From contig JBBSJV010000023.1 of assembly GCA_038256935.1 (NCBI GenBank), positions 1 through 15,710 of the forward strand: a stretch of DNA of 15,710 nucleotides, read 5' to 3'. The stretch is from JBBSJV01 sp038256935. Lineage in GTDB: Bacteria; Patescibacteriota; JACMRA01. Below are positions 1 to 6,744 of this stretch, one piece after another; the first letter of the stretch is position 1; every line of letters begins with the position of its first letter. The notes below the pieces were generated by a model. It saw only the letters and a program-made list of their open reading frames with translations. It searched no databases and was not told where the DNA came from. A program made the position numbers and the translations under genes.

Positions 1-28
1 CAACTTTATTGTTGGAGGTGGTTTTATT

Positions 29-250
29 GTGTTGCTTATACTACCTTTGGAAGATGAGGGTATTAATAATCTTATAAATTCCATTAATAACGGAAGTGCT
101 GATTATCAGGTGTTGACTGATTTATTGCAACAAACTCCTCTAGCTTTAGTTTTAATGCTTATTTTATCAATTTTTTATCTTTTAAGCGGGCTAATATTTA
201 GCCTTGCAATTTGGAATTTTTTTACTGCTCGCAAAATAGAACTTGAATAA
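29..250 (+). CDS. small single-pass membrane protein, unknown function
   Basis: A 73-residue protein that I do not recognise. The N-terminal half is polar (Asn/Gln/Asp-rich). Residues about 36-62 form one long hydrophobic segment, followed by a short charged tail (ARKIELE), so it is probably a one-pass membrane protein. The start is a GTG at 29, chosen because GGAGGTG at 14-20 lies 8 nt upstream. This is the only convincing Shine-Dalgarno sequence before any gene in the window. It lies 27 nt upstream of dprA on the same strand and could share its transcript. Because the window edge is so near, the gene may belong to an operon further left. A real gene is fairly likely; no function can be given. 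Confidence 0.6.
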   Translation: MLLILPLEDEGINNLINSINNGSADYQVLTDLLQQTPLALVLMLILSIFYLLSGLIFSLAIWNFFTARKIELE

Positions 251-277
251 ATTCAAAAACTAACTGTTTATTTTATC

Positions 278-1369
278 ATGCGGGATAAAAATAGTTGGGT
301 AAAGGCCTCACTGCAGGCAAGTTTTGGCTTGACAAGTAAACGTTTGGAATTGGTCTTAGATCAATATGAAAGTCTAGATCAAGCAATTGAAGACAATTTT
401 TTGAAACTTAAAAATACAAAAAACAACTGGCTGGAAAAATTTGATACTACAAAAATATCTGAAAAAGCAGCTAAAATACAAGAGCAGTGTGAAAATGAAA
501 ATATACGATATATCTGTATAGATGATCAAAACTACCCTCAAAGCTTATTATCTCTGCACACCCCACCGGTTGGATTTTTCTATAAAGGAGATCTGGATCT
601 TTTTCAAAGTCGATTTAAAATCACAATTGTAGGCTCTCGAAGTGTTTCAAATCTAGCTGAAGCTATGATAAATTCGATCATTAGACCTGCAATAAGCTCT
701 GATATTACAATAGTTTCTGGCCTAGCTTATGGGATAGATACCTTGGCTCATAAAATTGCTGTTAGTCAAAATCATAAAACCTTGGCTGTAATTGGATCTG
801 GTCTTGATAAACAATCCTTTTATCCTAAAGAAAATTTAAACTTGGGTGATCAAATACTAGCTGGCGGCGGGTTGATTATCTCTGAATATGGACCCTTAGT
901 TCAGCCAAATAGATTTACCTTTCCAGCTAGAAACAGAATATTAGCTGCTATTTCAAACCTGACTATTGTAGTTCAAGCAAGTTTAAAATCAGGGACTCTA
1001 ATCACAGCAGGAGCAGCTAGAGATTTGGGTAAAACTGTGGCAACTTTTCCAGTCTCTCCTTTTGAAAAGAGCTTTGCAGGTAATTTGGAGCTTATAAAAA
1101 ATGGAGCCAATGTAATCACAGAATCTCAAGATATAATTGATTTGCTGGGAATTAACCAGATGTTAAATAATCAAGAGAGTCAAAAAACTTTTAATAGCGA
1201 CCTAGAAGCCGAGGTTTACAAACAATTGGATATTACTCCAATAACAATTGATGACTTAGTAGAAAAAATGAATATTAGTTTAAGTGATTTGCAGATGCAT
1301 CTAACTATGCTGGAGATGTCTGGATATGTAAGATCAGCAGGCAACAATCAATGGCTAATCATAAGATAA
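278..1369 (+). CDS. dprA: DNA-processing protein DprA (Smf)
   Basis: DprA is a cytoplasmic protein that binds incoming single-stranded DNA during natural transformation and loads RecA on it. The 363-residue length is normal for the family. Residues about 110-285 are the Rossmann-like core: GSRSVS (119-124), SGLAYGID (147-154), an AVIGSGLD..YP stretch (170-183), SEYGP followed by FPARNR (202-220) and KSGTLITAGAARDLGK (237-252). These are the usual family signatures. Residues about 305-362 look like the C-terminal winged-helix (DML1-like) domain. The N-terminal 100 residues are the less conserved helical part. The ATG at 278 has no Shine-Dalgarno sequence. TTGAAT at 243-248 with TTTATT at 267-272 could give a nearly leaderless transcript, or the gene may be read with the upstream small gene. 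No other competence gene is in the window. Confidence 0.95.
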   Translation: MRDKNSWVKASLQASFGLTSKRLELVLDQYESLDQAIEDNFLKLKNTKNNWLEKFDTTKISEKAAKIQEQCENENIRYICIDDQNYPQSLLSLHTPPVGFFYKGDLDLFQSRFKITIVGSRSVSNLAEAMINSIIRPAISSDITIVSGLAYGIDTLAHKIAVSQNHKTLAVIGSGLDKQSFYPKENLNLGDQILAGGGLIISEYGPLVQPNRFTFPARNRILAAISNLTIVVQASLKSGTLITAGAARDLGKTVATFPVSPFEKSFAGNLELIKNGANVITESQDIIDLLGINQMLNNQESQKTFNSDLEAEVYKQLDITPITIDDLVEKMNISLSDLQMHLTMLEMSGYVRSAGNNQWLIIR

Positions 1370-1370
1370 C

Positions 1371-1393
1371 AAAAAGCCCCGAGGGGGTCGGGG
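1371..1393 (-). terminator. intrinsic terminator for the surface-protein genes; possibly bidirectional
   Basis: A perfect 6-bp GC stem (CCCCGA 1377-1382 with TCGGGG 1388-1393) has a 5-nt loop. On the minus strand it is followed directly by C and five T residues (1376-1371), the form of a Rho-independent terminator. It lies 68 nt beyond the stop of the minus-strand gene ending at 1462. The same stem also follows the dprA stop on the plus strand, but without a strong T run, so it serves that direction less well. Confidence 0.75.
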
Positions 1394-1461
1394 TAATTGT
1401 GTTTATTTCAAGTTAGGTTTTGAAATTATAGCTTGGCTCAAAATAAAAATCTTTGTAGATA

Positions 1462-2400
1462 TTATTTTTTATTATTACCAATATCGATTTTACTTAGGCT
1501 TCTAGATTGTTTTTGTTTGTAGAACAAGTATCCTCCACCAAGAACTGCTGCAATAGCTGCAATAGCTGCAAGTTCAGCTCCACCAGATCTTGGAGTGTTA
1601 TTTACATTTGTAGTAGGAGTATTAACAACCGGAGTGGAACTCCTAACTGGGGTACTAACAGGTGAATTTGATGAAGTACTAGTTACACTTGAGACAGAGC
1701 TACTAATAGTCGAAGAAACTGAAACACTAGATGAAGAACTTGACACTGGATTTGTAGCTTGAGCAATTACAAATCTAACAGTTCGTACAGGAGGTTTAAA
1801 TTGAGCCTGGTAATCAGGTGAAGTTGCTGCGTCTTCATTAAAACTCACAGTAACTGTATCTCCAACTTGAGCAGATGGGCTAACTACAACTTGAACTCTA
1901 ATACACCCAGTATGTTTTTCTCTAAGAGTAGCAGCAGTAGAACTACCACCGGCGCTTCCAGCTGTTCTAGAGCTTTGTAGTCCGTAGTTAATAGTGTTTG
2001 CAGATACTAAGCTAGCGTTAAGTGGGTATTTTGATCCTGAATATGAACTATTACAAGCAGGTTGAGCAGGAGGCTGTTCTGAATCAGGTCTTGTTGGAGT
2101 TCCATTGTACCAGTCTTCAGCACTACTTGTGACAAAAGTCATAGCAGGGTTATCAATAGTAAGTCTTGCGAGGGCGTTTCTAATATCAGTATCGCTAGTT
2201 GCACTTCCGTAAGGAAAATACAGACTGATAGGAGTGGTTCTATCTTTTGGTACTGAAGTTTGAGCGTTTACGTTAACTGGACTTGCAAATAGTGTTGATA
2301 GCACAAAAGCTGCAGTAATAACAAAAGTTGATGATTTGAGTAATTGTTTGTAGTTCATATTTTTGAATTTAAGTTTTGGATTATTTTTTAAGCTAAGCAT
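1462..2400 (-). CDS. secreted Ser/Thr-rich stalk protein with C-terminal membrane anchor
   Basis: A 312-residue exported protein of unknown function. A signal peptide is visible (hydrophobic core about 24-40, likely cleavage after VNVNA at 46). The export domain, about 50-215, is beta-rich in appearance and carries two Cys (116, 166). A Ser/Thr/Pro-rich linker follows (about 217-270), then the short motif TPRSG (269-273), a hydrophobic helix (275-295) and a basic tail (KQKQSR). This order resembles a cell-wall sorting signal of the LPxTG kind, though the motif is not canonical. The ATG at 2400 lies 13 nt after the preceding gene's stop, so the two are surely co-transcribed. A second ATG at 2358 (residue 15) would give a more typical signal peptide, and neither start has a Shine-Dalgarno sequence. 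Its beta domain could be a distant relative of the neighbouring exported domains; I cannot establish that by eye. Confidence 0.8.
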   Translation of the reverse strand: MLSLKNNPKLKFKNMNYKQLLKSSTFVITAAFVLSTLFASPVNVNAQTSVPKDRTTPISLYFPYGSATSDTDIRNALARLTIDNPAMTFVTSSAEDWYNGTPTRPDSEQPPAQPACNSSYSGSKYPLNASLVSANTINYGLQSSRTAGSAGGSSTAATLREKHTGCIRVQVVVSPSAQVGDTVTVSFNEDAATSPDYQAQFKPPVRTVRFVIAQATNPVSSSSSSVSVSSTISSSVSSVTSTSSNSPVSTPVRSSTPVVNTPTTNVNNTPRSGGAELAAIAAIAAVLGGGYLFYKQKQSRSLSKIDIGNNKK

Positions 2401-2413
2401 ACATTTATAGTTT

Positions 2414-3634
2414 TTACAATTCTACTGTTACTTCGCCTGTGTTTCCGATACCTCCAACATAAGTTACCAATCTGTCAAAGGCAGTCATGCGGTTTAATGT
2501 ACCATCTAAGATATCCTCTACAGTTACGATAACTGTGTAATAATTTACAGTCTGTTGATTTCTTGGGAAAGTAACCATACATTTACCTGCTTGAGTGGTG
2601 GATGTGAAAGTTCTAAGAACTTCGTTTTTACCGTATCTGTAAATATTGAAAGTGCATGTCTTACCGTCACTGATTTGGCTATTATTGCTTAGTTTAATAT
2701 CGCTAAATTCTAATTTAATATCTCCGCTAGCGTATAATTGGTTTTGAGAATAGTTTAAATTAAAACTAGTCAGTGGATTCCAATTAAGAGCTGCATTATC
2801 GGTGCTAATAAAGTATAGTTTACAATCAGTTCCAGCTTCTCTACCTGGACATCCATAGACTACAGTAGCTGGAGAACTAGAAGATGAGGAACTTGATGGA
2901 GTTGAAGAACTGGATGAAGATAATGGAGAACTAGAACTTGATGAGCTTAAAGAAGAGCTAGAAGAACTAGAAATAGAGCTTGATGATGAGCTTGAAGTAT
3001 CAGCAGCCATTAATCTGATATCTAAACTTCCTGGTTGAGATTGAGCGTTTGGATCTTTTAGCTCGCTTCTTACACCTTGGCCTAAGACAGGAGTCAATAT
3101 ATCACCTGGCTGGTATTCACCAGATTGGTAAATGTCTTGTCTAAGAGTTACTGTGACTTTCAGGATTCCTCCTTTAGTAGCAGGAACTAAGCCTCCAGTA
3201 TTATTTCCACTTGGACCGTTTGCGTTGTTTGCGCTTCCTGGTGTGTATTTGATGTAATATCCCCAGAATGAAAATGGAGATCTAACAAGTGTAGGTGAGA
3301 CTTGAAATTCTCCTCCACCATCAAAGTTATCATAAATACTGTTTACATCCAGAGTTACCGCATTACCGATGTATACTTCTAAAGCTCCTTGGTTCATATC
3401 TTCATCCCCAGCGTTTGAATAGTTTAAATTCAAAGTTGTGGTTTGACCTGGCTTTAGTTCCAGCGGAGTGCCACTAGCTTGAGCTGTTTCTTGCTCAGGA
3501 TTTATTAGATTAAGACCTGCAAAGATCAAACCGGCTGTTACTATAGCCGATAATCCCATTACAGCAAGGGTGCGAAAAAAACCTTTACGATTTTTCTTAG
3601 GTTGAGTTTCAACTTTTGATTTGGATTCTGACAT
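2414..3634 (-). CDS. membrane-anchored exported protein with poly-Ser linker between two domains
   Basis: A 406-residue protein with no recognised function. Order: a basic cytoplasmic tail (1-20), an uncleaved signal anchor (about 21-44), a first exported domain (about 55-210) containing NYSNAGDEDMNQG (71-83), a poly-Ser linker (214-254, broken only by I, L, P, T), and a second exported domain (about 257-406) with four Cys (262, 271, 327, 352) that could form disulfides outside the cell. The first domain shares its opening motif and general pattern with the domains at 3693-4250 and 12353-13180. The linker is written with mixed Ser codons (AGC, AGT, TCT, TCA, TCC), so it is kept at protein level and is not a simple DNA repeat. 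A consensus-like promoter lies directly upstream; no Shine-Dalgarno sequence is present. It is the first gene of a two-gene unit. A role in surface attachment is only a guess. Confidence 0.85.
   Translation of the reverse strand: MSESKSKVETQPKKNRKGFFRTLAVMGLSAIVTAGLIFAGLNLINPEQETAQASGTPLELKPGQTTTLNLNYSNAGDEDMNQGALEVYIGNAVTLDVNSIYDNFDGGGEFQVSPTLVRSPFSFWGYYIKYTPGSANNANGPSGNNTGGLVPATKGGILKVTVTLRQDIYQSGEYQPGDILTPVLGQGVRSELKDPNAQSQPGSLDIRLMAADTSSSSSSSISSSSSSSLSSSSSSSPLSSSSSSTPSSSSSSSSPATVVYGCPGREAGTDCKLYFISTDNAALNWNPLTSFNLNYSQNQLYASGDIKLEFSDIKLSNNSQISDGKTCTFNIYRYGKNEVLRTFTSTTQAGKCMVTFPRNQQTVNYYTVIVTVEDILDGTLNRMTAFDRLVTYVGGIGNTGEVTVEL
2870..2995 (-). repeat. poly-serine linker coding stretch
   Basis: This stretch encodes residues about 214-254 of the anchored protein, almost all Ser. 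The codons are shuffled between the AGY and TCN families, so no short DNA unit repeats exactly. It is a protein-level low-complexity spacer between two exported domains. Confidence 0.85.
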
Positions 3635-3667
3635 ATTTATTTGTGTTGTTTGTTTTTAGTCATTAGT

Positions 3668-3696
3668 AGTATAACACGTTTTTTTTGAAAAATCAA
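3668..3696 (-). promoter_or_regulatory. promoter of the poly-Ser surface protein gene
   Basis: On the minus strand, TTGATT (3696-3691) and TATACT (3673-3668) are separated by exactly 17 nt. Transcription would start near 3661, leaving a leader of about 27 nt that is rich in A and C (AAACAAACAACAC) and has no Shine-Dalgarno sequence. The -35 element overlaps the last codon and stop of the upstream gene. Confidence 0.75.
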
Positions 3697-4250
3697 ATGT
3701 TTAACTGTAATACACTTGGTTGAACTATTTTTCCGCTTCCATCTCGGATATAGCTGACTAAGGCGAAGTTTTGAATTGATGGTTCTGTTACTCTAATTTG
3801 AAACCTTACTTTTCCTTTATCGCCGGCTTTTAGATTGGCTACTGTTGAAGTTGTGGTGCCTGGCCCATAAACTAGTTGATTGATTTGACTATTAAATAGA
3901 CGTGTTTCCAATTTGGTATCTTTTTCATTAAAGGTGTCATAAATAGAATCAGAAACTATAGATATTCCTTTTGATAGTCTAATATGTAGACTTGTGTTAT
4001 CCACATTAACTGTTCCAAAAATTTGGTATTCGATTTCAATATCCTGAGCTTTATCAGTAACTATTTTACCACTAACTGTGTTGTATTGCTGGAAAAACTC
4101 AATTTCTTGCTGACTCCAGTTTTCTAAGATTGGCTTGCCTGATGAACTAGGGGTACTATATTGAAATATGTTTAGAGCCACCACTGATACAACGAAACCT
4201 GTGACAATCAAATACTTTATAAGTAGTAGTGGTTTTGGAAAATTTAACAT
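3693..4250 (-). CDS. membrane-anchored exported-domain protein
   Basis: A 185-residue protein of unknown function when started at the ATG at 4250. An in-frame TTG at 4286 would add 12 residues, but its first base is the last base of the -10 box of the promoter just upstream, so it cannot be on that transcript; ATG 4250 is preferred. A short N-terminus is followed by one hydrophobic anchor (about residues 8-30 of the 185), a Ser-containing spacer and one exported domain. That domain contains SLHIRLSKGISIVSDSI, LVYGPG, LKAGDKGKVRFQIRV and LVSYIRDGSG. These blocks align without large gaps to the protein at 12353-13180 (SLYIRLSDGLKIV, LIQYAPA, VGQKGTISFTVEF, ITSYLQDKGG), so the two are paralogues. 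It lies downstream of the MscS gene without a clear terminator between, so read-through is possible. The gene ends in TGA. Confidence 0.8.
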   Translation of the reverse strand: MLNFPKPLLLIKYLIVTGFVVSVVALNIFQYSTPSSSGKPILENWSQQEIEFFQQYNTVSGKIVTDKAQDIEIEYQIFGTVNVDNTSLHIRLSKGISIVSDSIYDTFNEKDTKLETRLFNSQINQLVYGPGTTTSTVANLKAGDKGKVRFQIRVTEPSIQNFALVSYIRDGSGKIVQPSVLQLNI

Positions 4251-4285
4251 AATGATAGAATATGTTTGTTTTTGTTTGACATACA

Positions 4286-4314
4286 AGTATAGCCTTATTT
4301 ACTAAACTGGTCAA
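4286..4314 (-). promoter_or_regulatory. promoter of the exported-domain gene at 4250
   Basis: On the minus strand, TTGACC (4314-4309) and TATACT (4291-4286) are separated by 17 nt. A start near 4279 would give a leader of about 29 nt without a Shine-Dalgarno sequence. The leader is rich in A and C (AAACAAAAACAAAC), like the leader of the next gene downstream. The position excludes the TTG start at 4286. Confidence 0.75.
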
Positions 4315-4361
4315 AACGTAGTTGATTAGACTTAAATTGGCTTGAATTATTACTTTGTAGG

Positions 4362-5735
4362 TTAAGATTTGTTTTGATTAACTCCGAAGGCTCTAATAGT
4401 TGGATAGGCTAGATCGATTTTGTTTTTGTGGAATTGTTTTAATATTTGAGCCGAAATACTAGCAAGCACTGGTCTATAGGTTCCAGCTTTGGCGGGAAAA
4501 ACTAAAGTAAAATTAGGTCCGCTATCAGCAATATTGAGAAATAATTTGAAATGATTATCAGCTTTTGGTAATTTGTATTTGTTAGTTTCGTTAAATTCAG
4601 AAGAAAGAATGTCATTTAAAATCTTTTCAGCTTTTTCAAAGTCGGACTCAAAAGTTATCATTATATTAAAATCATGCCAGAGAATAGGGTGATTCCTAGT
4701 AGCGTTTATAAAGCAGTCTTTAAGGACTAAATTATTTGGAAAATAAATGACTTTACCTGTTGGTCTTTCTTTATCAAGAGCGTAACCTCCTACAATCTGC
4801 TCCATAGCCGTTCGAAGCACTCCGATTTCAGTGATAACACCACTAACTTCTCCTTGGCTAGTATTGATAGTAACAATATCTTTGAGGACGTAGTAGCCTT
4901 GCAGTTTAATCAAAATCCAGGCTACAAAACTGGTAATAATATCTTGAAGGGCAATTGCAAGTCCTGCTGAAAACAAACCAAGTGCTGAAAGTAAAAGGGC
5001 GATATTACCAGCTAAAGCAAAAATCATCATCAAAAAAACACCAAATAGGTATCCAAGCCAAGCCAGTATTTTAATAATCTTGCGTGTAAGTAAGGATTGA
5101 TTTTTGGAGTTGACTTTTAAAACTAGCCAAAAGACAAAAGTGATGATGACAAAGGTTATTAAATAACTACTATATCTACTAAGGCTACTGACAAATCGGT
5201 TAGCTAAATCAGACTGGACTCTATTTCGTGTTTCTGCTTGGATGGTAAGGTTGGACTGAGCTTCTGATATTAAATCGGTATTTTTGGAAAGCTGAGTTTC
5301 TTTTTCCACAATCCTACCTTCAATTGCTGATAACTGTTCTTCTGTGGTGTCCTTTTCAGTTTCCAGATCATTTAAGGTAAAAATAAGCTCTTGTTCGTTT
5401 TCAACAATTCTAATCCTTTGAGTAGGGTTATTACGGGCTGAGTCAATTTGGATTTTCAAAGATTGCAATCGACTAACTAGTTCACTTTGTTGTTTTTTCA
5501 GATCAGTTATTTCTTTTTCAAGCTCCACATTTTCTTGCCTAAGTGAGCGAATAGTATCGTTGAGTTGAGCTTCTGTTTGTCTTACTAAATCCAGTTGCTG
5601 AGCAGTATTATCAATCTGTTCAATTGCAGTGATGGTAGGAGCAGAGTTCTGAGCCAGGGCAGGGACATTAGAAATACCTAAAATTAAGCTTAAACTAAGA
5701 ACCAAAAGAGAGAGGCTGAAGACAACTTTTTTCAC
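4362..5735 (-). CDS. MscS-family mechanosensitive channel with N-terminal coiled-coil ectodomain
   Basis: The 457-residue protein belongs to the small-conductance mechanosensitive channel family, which opens under membrane tension to release solutes. Residues 1-29 are a signal peptide (likely cleavage after ALA, 26-28). Residues about 38-165 are a long heptad-like Glu/Gln/Leu-rich coiled coil that would lie outside the membrane. Three hydrophobic helices follow (about 188-207, 222-242, 246-278); the last holds the Gly/Ala-rich pore sequence LFSAGLAIALQDIITSF typical of MscS TM3. The MscS beta domain (about 280-345, with FPNN at 332-335) and the C-terminal alpha/beta domain complete it. The extracellular coiled coil is an addition to the basic MscS core and could sense the wall or partner proteins (inference). 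The start is GTG at 5735, six nt beyond a strong -10 box, so the mRNA is probably leaderless. Confidence 0.92.
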   Translation of the reverse strand: MKKVVFSLSLLVLSLSLILGISNVPALAQNSAPTITAIEQIDNTAQQLDLVRQTEAQLNDTIRSLRQENVELEKEITDLKKQQSELVSRLQSLKIQIDSARNNPTQRIRIVENEQELIFTLNDLETEKDTTEEQLSAIEGRIVEKETQLSKNTDLISEAQSNLTIQAETRNRVQSDLANRFVSSLSRYSSYLITFVIITFVFWLVLKVNSKNQSLLTRKIIKILAWLGYLFGVFLMMIFALAGNIALLLSALGLFSAGLAIALQDIITSFVAWILIKLQGYYVLKDIVTINTSQGEVSGVITEIGVLRTAMEQIVGGYALDKERPTGKVIYFPNNLVLKDCFINATRNHPILWHDFNIMITFESDFEKAEKILNDILSSEFNETNKYKLPKADNHFKLFLNIADSGPNFTLVFPAKAGTYRPVLASISAQILKQFHKNKIDLAYPTIRAFGVNQNKS

Positions 5736-5741
5736 ATTCTT

Positions 5742-5770
5742 ATTTTACTTTGTAAAAGTATTTTGATCAA
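5742..5770 (-). promoter_or_regulatory. promoter of the MscS-family gene, predicted leaderless
   Basis: On the minus strand, TTGATC (5770-5765) and TAAAAT (5747-5742) are separated by 17 nt. Only six nt lie between the -10 box and the GTG start at 5735, so transcription would start at or next to the start codon. Confidence 0.7.
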
Positions 5771-5856
5771 GGGTAGGGAGAAGGTTTTGAAGTTCACCCT
5801 GCATGTTATATCGAAGGCACTGAGATATCCCCTGAGGTGGTGAAGTGGATATTAAA

Positions 5857-6264
5857 CTATGCTCTACCGTAATTTTTCAAAAAAGCTTTGACCTCATTAG
5901 CTAAATTTAGCCTTGGTATTTCACTTAAATCAAAGTATTTAACTTCCAAGCATTCATCATTGGAAATAAAGTCAAATATATTAACTACCCCGCAATCATA
6001 AAAAACATTTATTACATTTATACCTTTGTAGTTTTCAAAAGTAGTAATAAGTTCTGGAGTTTGTGAGTTGACTTGTATTTCTAGGCCTGTTTCTTCTTTA
6101 AATTCCCTCTCTAAGGCATCTATAATATCTTCTCCATGATCCACACCACCACCCAAAAATCCCCATTTATCATCAATCTCACGAGCAAGCAGGATCTGAC
6201 CATCACTATTTCTAATCAAAGCCTTTACACTTAATCGGTTGCAACAAGGTGGGAGCTGGGGCAT
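5857..6264 (-). CDS. Nudix hydrolase
   Basis: A 135-residue single-domain Nudix protein that hydrolyses a nucleoside diphosphate linked to another moiety; the exact substrate cannot be read from the sequence. The full Nudix box GX5EX7REUXEEXGU is present: G39, E45, R53, E54, E57, E58, G60, with the metal ligands intact. The N-terminal strand (LSVKALIRNSDGQILLARE) and the DKWGFLGGG approach to the box are typical. The protein is short, so it probably has no second domain. It lies 121 nt upstream of the MscS gene on the same strand, but that gene has its own promoter, so the pairing need not be functional. The ATG at 6264 has no Shine-Dalgarno sequence and sits close behind a -10-like TTTAAT. 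The gene ends in TAG, which matters for interpreting the amber codon at 14582. Confidence 0.92.
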   Translation of the reverse strand: MPQLPPCCNRLSVKALIRNSDGQILLAREIDDKWGFLGGGVDHGEDIIDALEREFKEETGLEIQVNSQTPELITTFENYKGINVINVFYDCGVVNIFDFISNDECLEVKYFDLSEIPRLNLANEVKAFLKNYGRA

Positions 6265-6272
6265 ATTAGAAT

Positions 6273-6301
6273 ATTAAATTTTTTAATAGGGGTCCCTGCA
6301 A
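6273..6301 (-). promoter_or_regulatory. candidate promoter of the Nudix gene
   Basis: On the minus strand, TTGCAG (6301-6296) and TTTAAT (6278-6273) are 17 nt apart. The -10 box ends 8 nt before the ATG at 6264, so the transcript would be leaderless or nearly so. The -35 overlaps an AT-rich palindrome at 6299-6314 that could also act as an operator. Less certain than the promoters to the left. Confidence 0.45.
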
Positions 6302-6404
6302 AATGCATATTTTGTGGGTAAAAGGAAAGTCACACGGCGATTGAGAGAAAGGCAGAGCGTGAGCTCAGCTAGATCAGATCGGACTTGTTCCGATTCCTTT
6401 TTGG
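6290..6404 (+). ncRNA. candidate structured small RNA with terminator hairpin
   Basis: Between the Nudix gene and tRNA-Ser lie three hairpins in a row on the plus strand. H1 (6295-6318) has 10 bp, two of them G-U pairs that would be mismatches on the minus strand, and a GCAT loop. H2 (6351-6370) has GAGC/GCTC closing a GNRA-type loop GTGA, with an A-A mismatch and further pairs below. H3 (6378-6394) is a 6-bp ATCGGA/TCCGAT stem followed by TCCTTTTT, like an intrinsic terminator. I cannot match it to RNase P, SRP, tmRNA, 6S or a known riboswitch, and no good plus-strand promoter is visible. It may instead be unrelated hairpins. Confidence 0.3.
6378..6403 (+). terminator. intrinsic-terminator-like hairpin on the plus strand
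   Basis: A 6-bp stem ATCGGA/TCCGAT with a 5-nt loop is followed by TCCTTTTT. No plus-strand protein gene precedes it, so if functional it ends an RNA transcribed from the 6265-6378 interval. Confidence 0.4.
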
Positions 6405-6424
6405 AGCTTATTTTAAAACGAAAC

Positions 6425-6443
6425 ACCCGCCTTTAGGGCGGGT
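6425..6443 (-). terminator. terminator downstream of tRNA-Ser(GCU)
   Basis: A 7-bp stem (ACCCGCC 6425-6431 with GGCGGGT 6437-6443) and a 5-nt loop lie 29 nt beyond the tRNA 3' end. On the minus strand it is followed by a T-rich tract (GTTTCGTTTT). It fits a terminator for the tRNA transcript. Confidence 0.6.
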
Positions 6444-6471
6444 TGCAGTGATGTAGTTTGTTATGACGCAA

Positions 6472-6559
6472 TGGCGGAGAGGCAGGGATTCGAACCCTGG
6501 GTCCTGTTACAGACGCCTCGTTAGCAGTGAGGTACTTTCGACCACTCAGCCACCTCTCC
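6472..6559 (-). tRNA. tRNA-Ser(GCU)
   Basis: An 88-nt class II tRNA on the minus strand. The acceptor GGAGAGG (5' end at 6559) pairs with CCTCTCC, then discriminator G and an encoded CCA (6474-6472). The D arm GTGGC..., the anticodon stem and loop with anticodon GCT (in CACTGCTAACG), a long variable arm (typical of Ser) and the T arm GGTTCGAATCC are all present. It reads AGC and AGT codons, both used in the poly-Ser linker nearby. A promoter TTAGAA-17-TATTTT on the minus strand (about 6575-6603) would start transcription a few nt upstream. Confidence 0.96.
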
Positions 6560-6574
6560 AAGTTACGCAAACAG

Positions 6575-6603
6575 TAAAATAATCAATTACTTTACTAATT
6601 CTA
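6575..6603 (-). promoter_or_regulatory. candidate promoter of tRNA-Ser(GCU)
   Basis: On the minus strand, TTAGAA and TATTTT are 17 nt apart, with the -10 box 15 nt upstream of the tRNA 5' end. The -35 match is modest. A perfect TTGACA lies further upstream near 6633 but has no well-spaced -10 box. Confidence 0.35.
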
Positions 6604-6744
6604 AGTATTGATAGCAAAGACCATTTTTGTCAATCTTAGTATCTATAGTCTGAAATTTCATTTTTTAAAACAAATTTATAACAGTAACAATAATTCATTA
6701 TTTGGACTTGCTAAAAATTTGTATCATTAACTTTATGTATAGAT

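Noticed and set aside
3295..3477. Short plus-strand frame inside the poly-Ser surface gene, and similar ones at 8233-8547 and 12668-12853
   Set aside because: They lie wholly within well-supported genes on the other strand and lack ribosome-binding or promoter signals.
3995..4003. Perfect DnaA-box-like TTATCCACA
   Set aside because: A single copy inside a coding region with no cluster of boxes and no dnaA or dnaN nearby; not evidence for an origin.
4284..4286. TTG start giving a 197-residue protein
   Set aside because: The codon begins on the last base of a -10 box with a well-placed -35, so it would not be in the mRNA; ATG 4250 is used.
5825..5852. ATATCC/GGATAT inverted repeat between the Nudix and MscS genes
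   Set aside because: A 6-bp stem with a 16-nt loop and no T run; too weak to call a terminator or operator.
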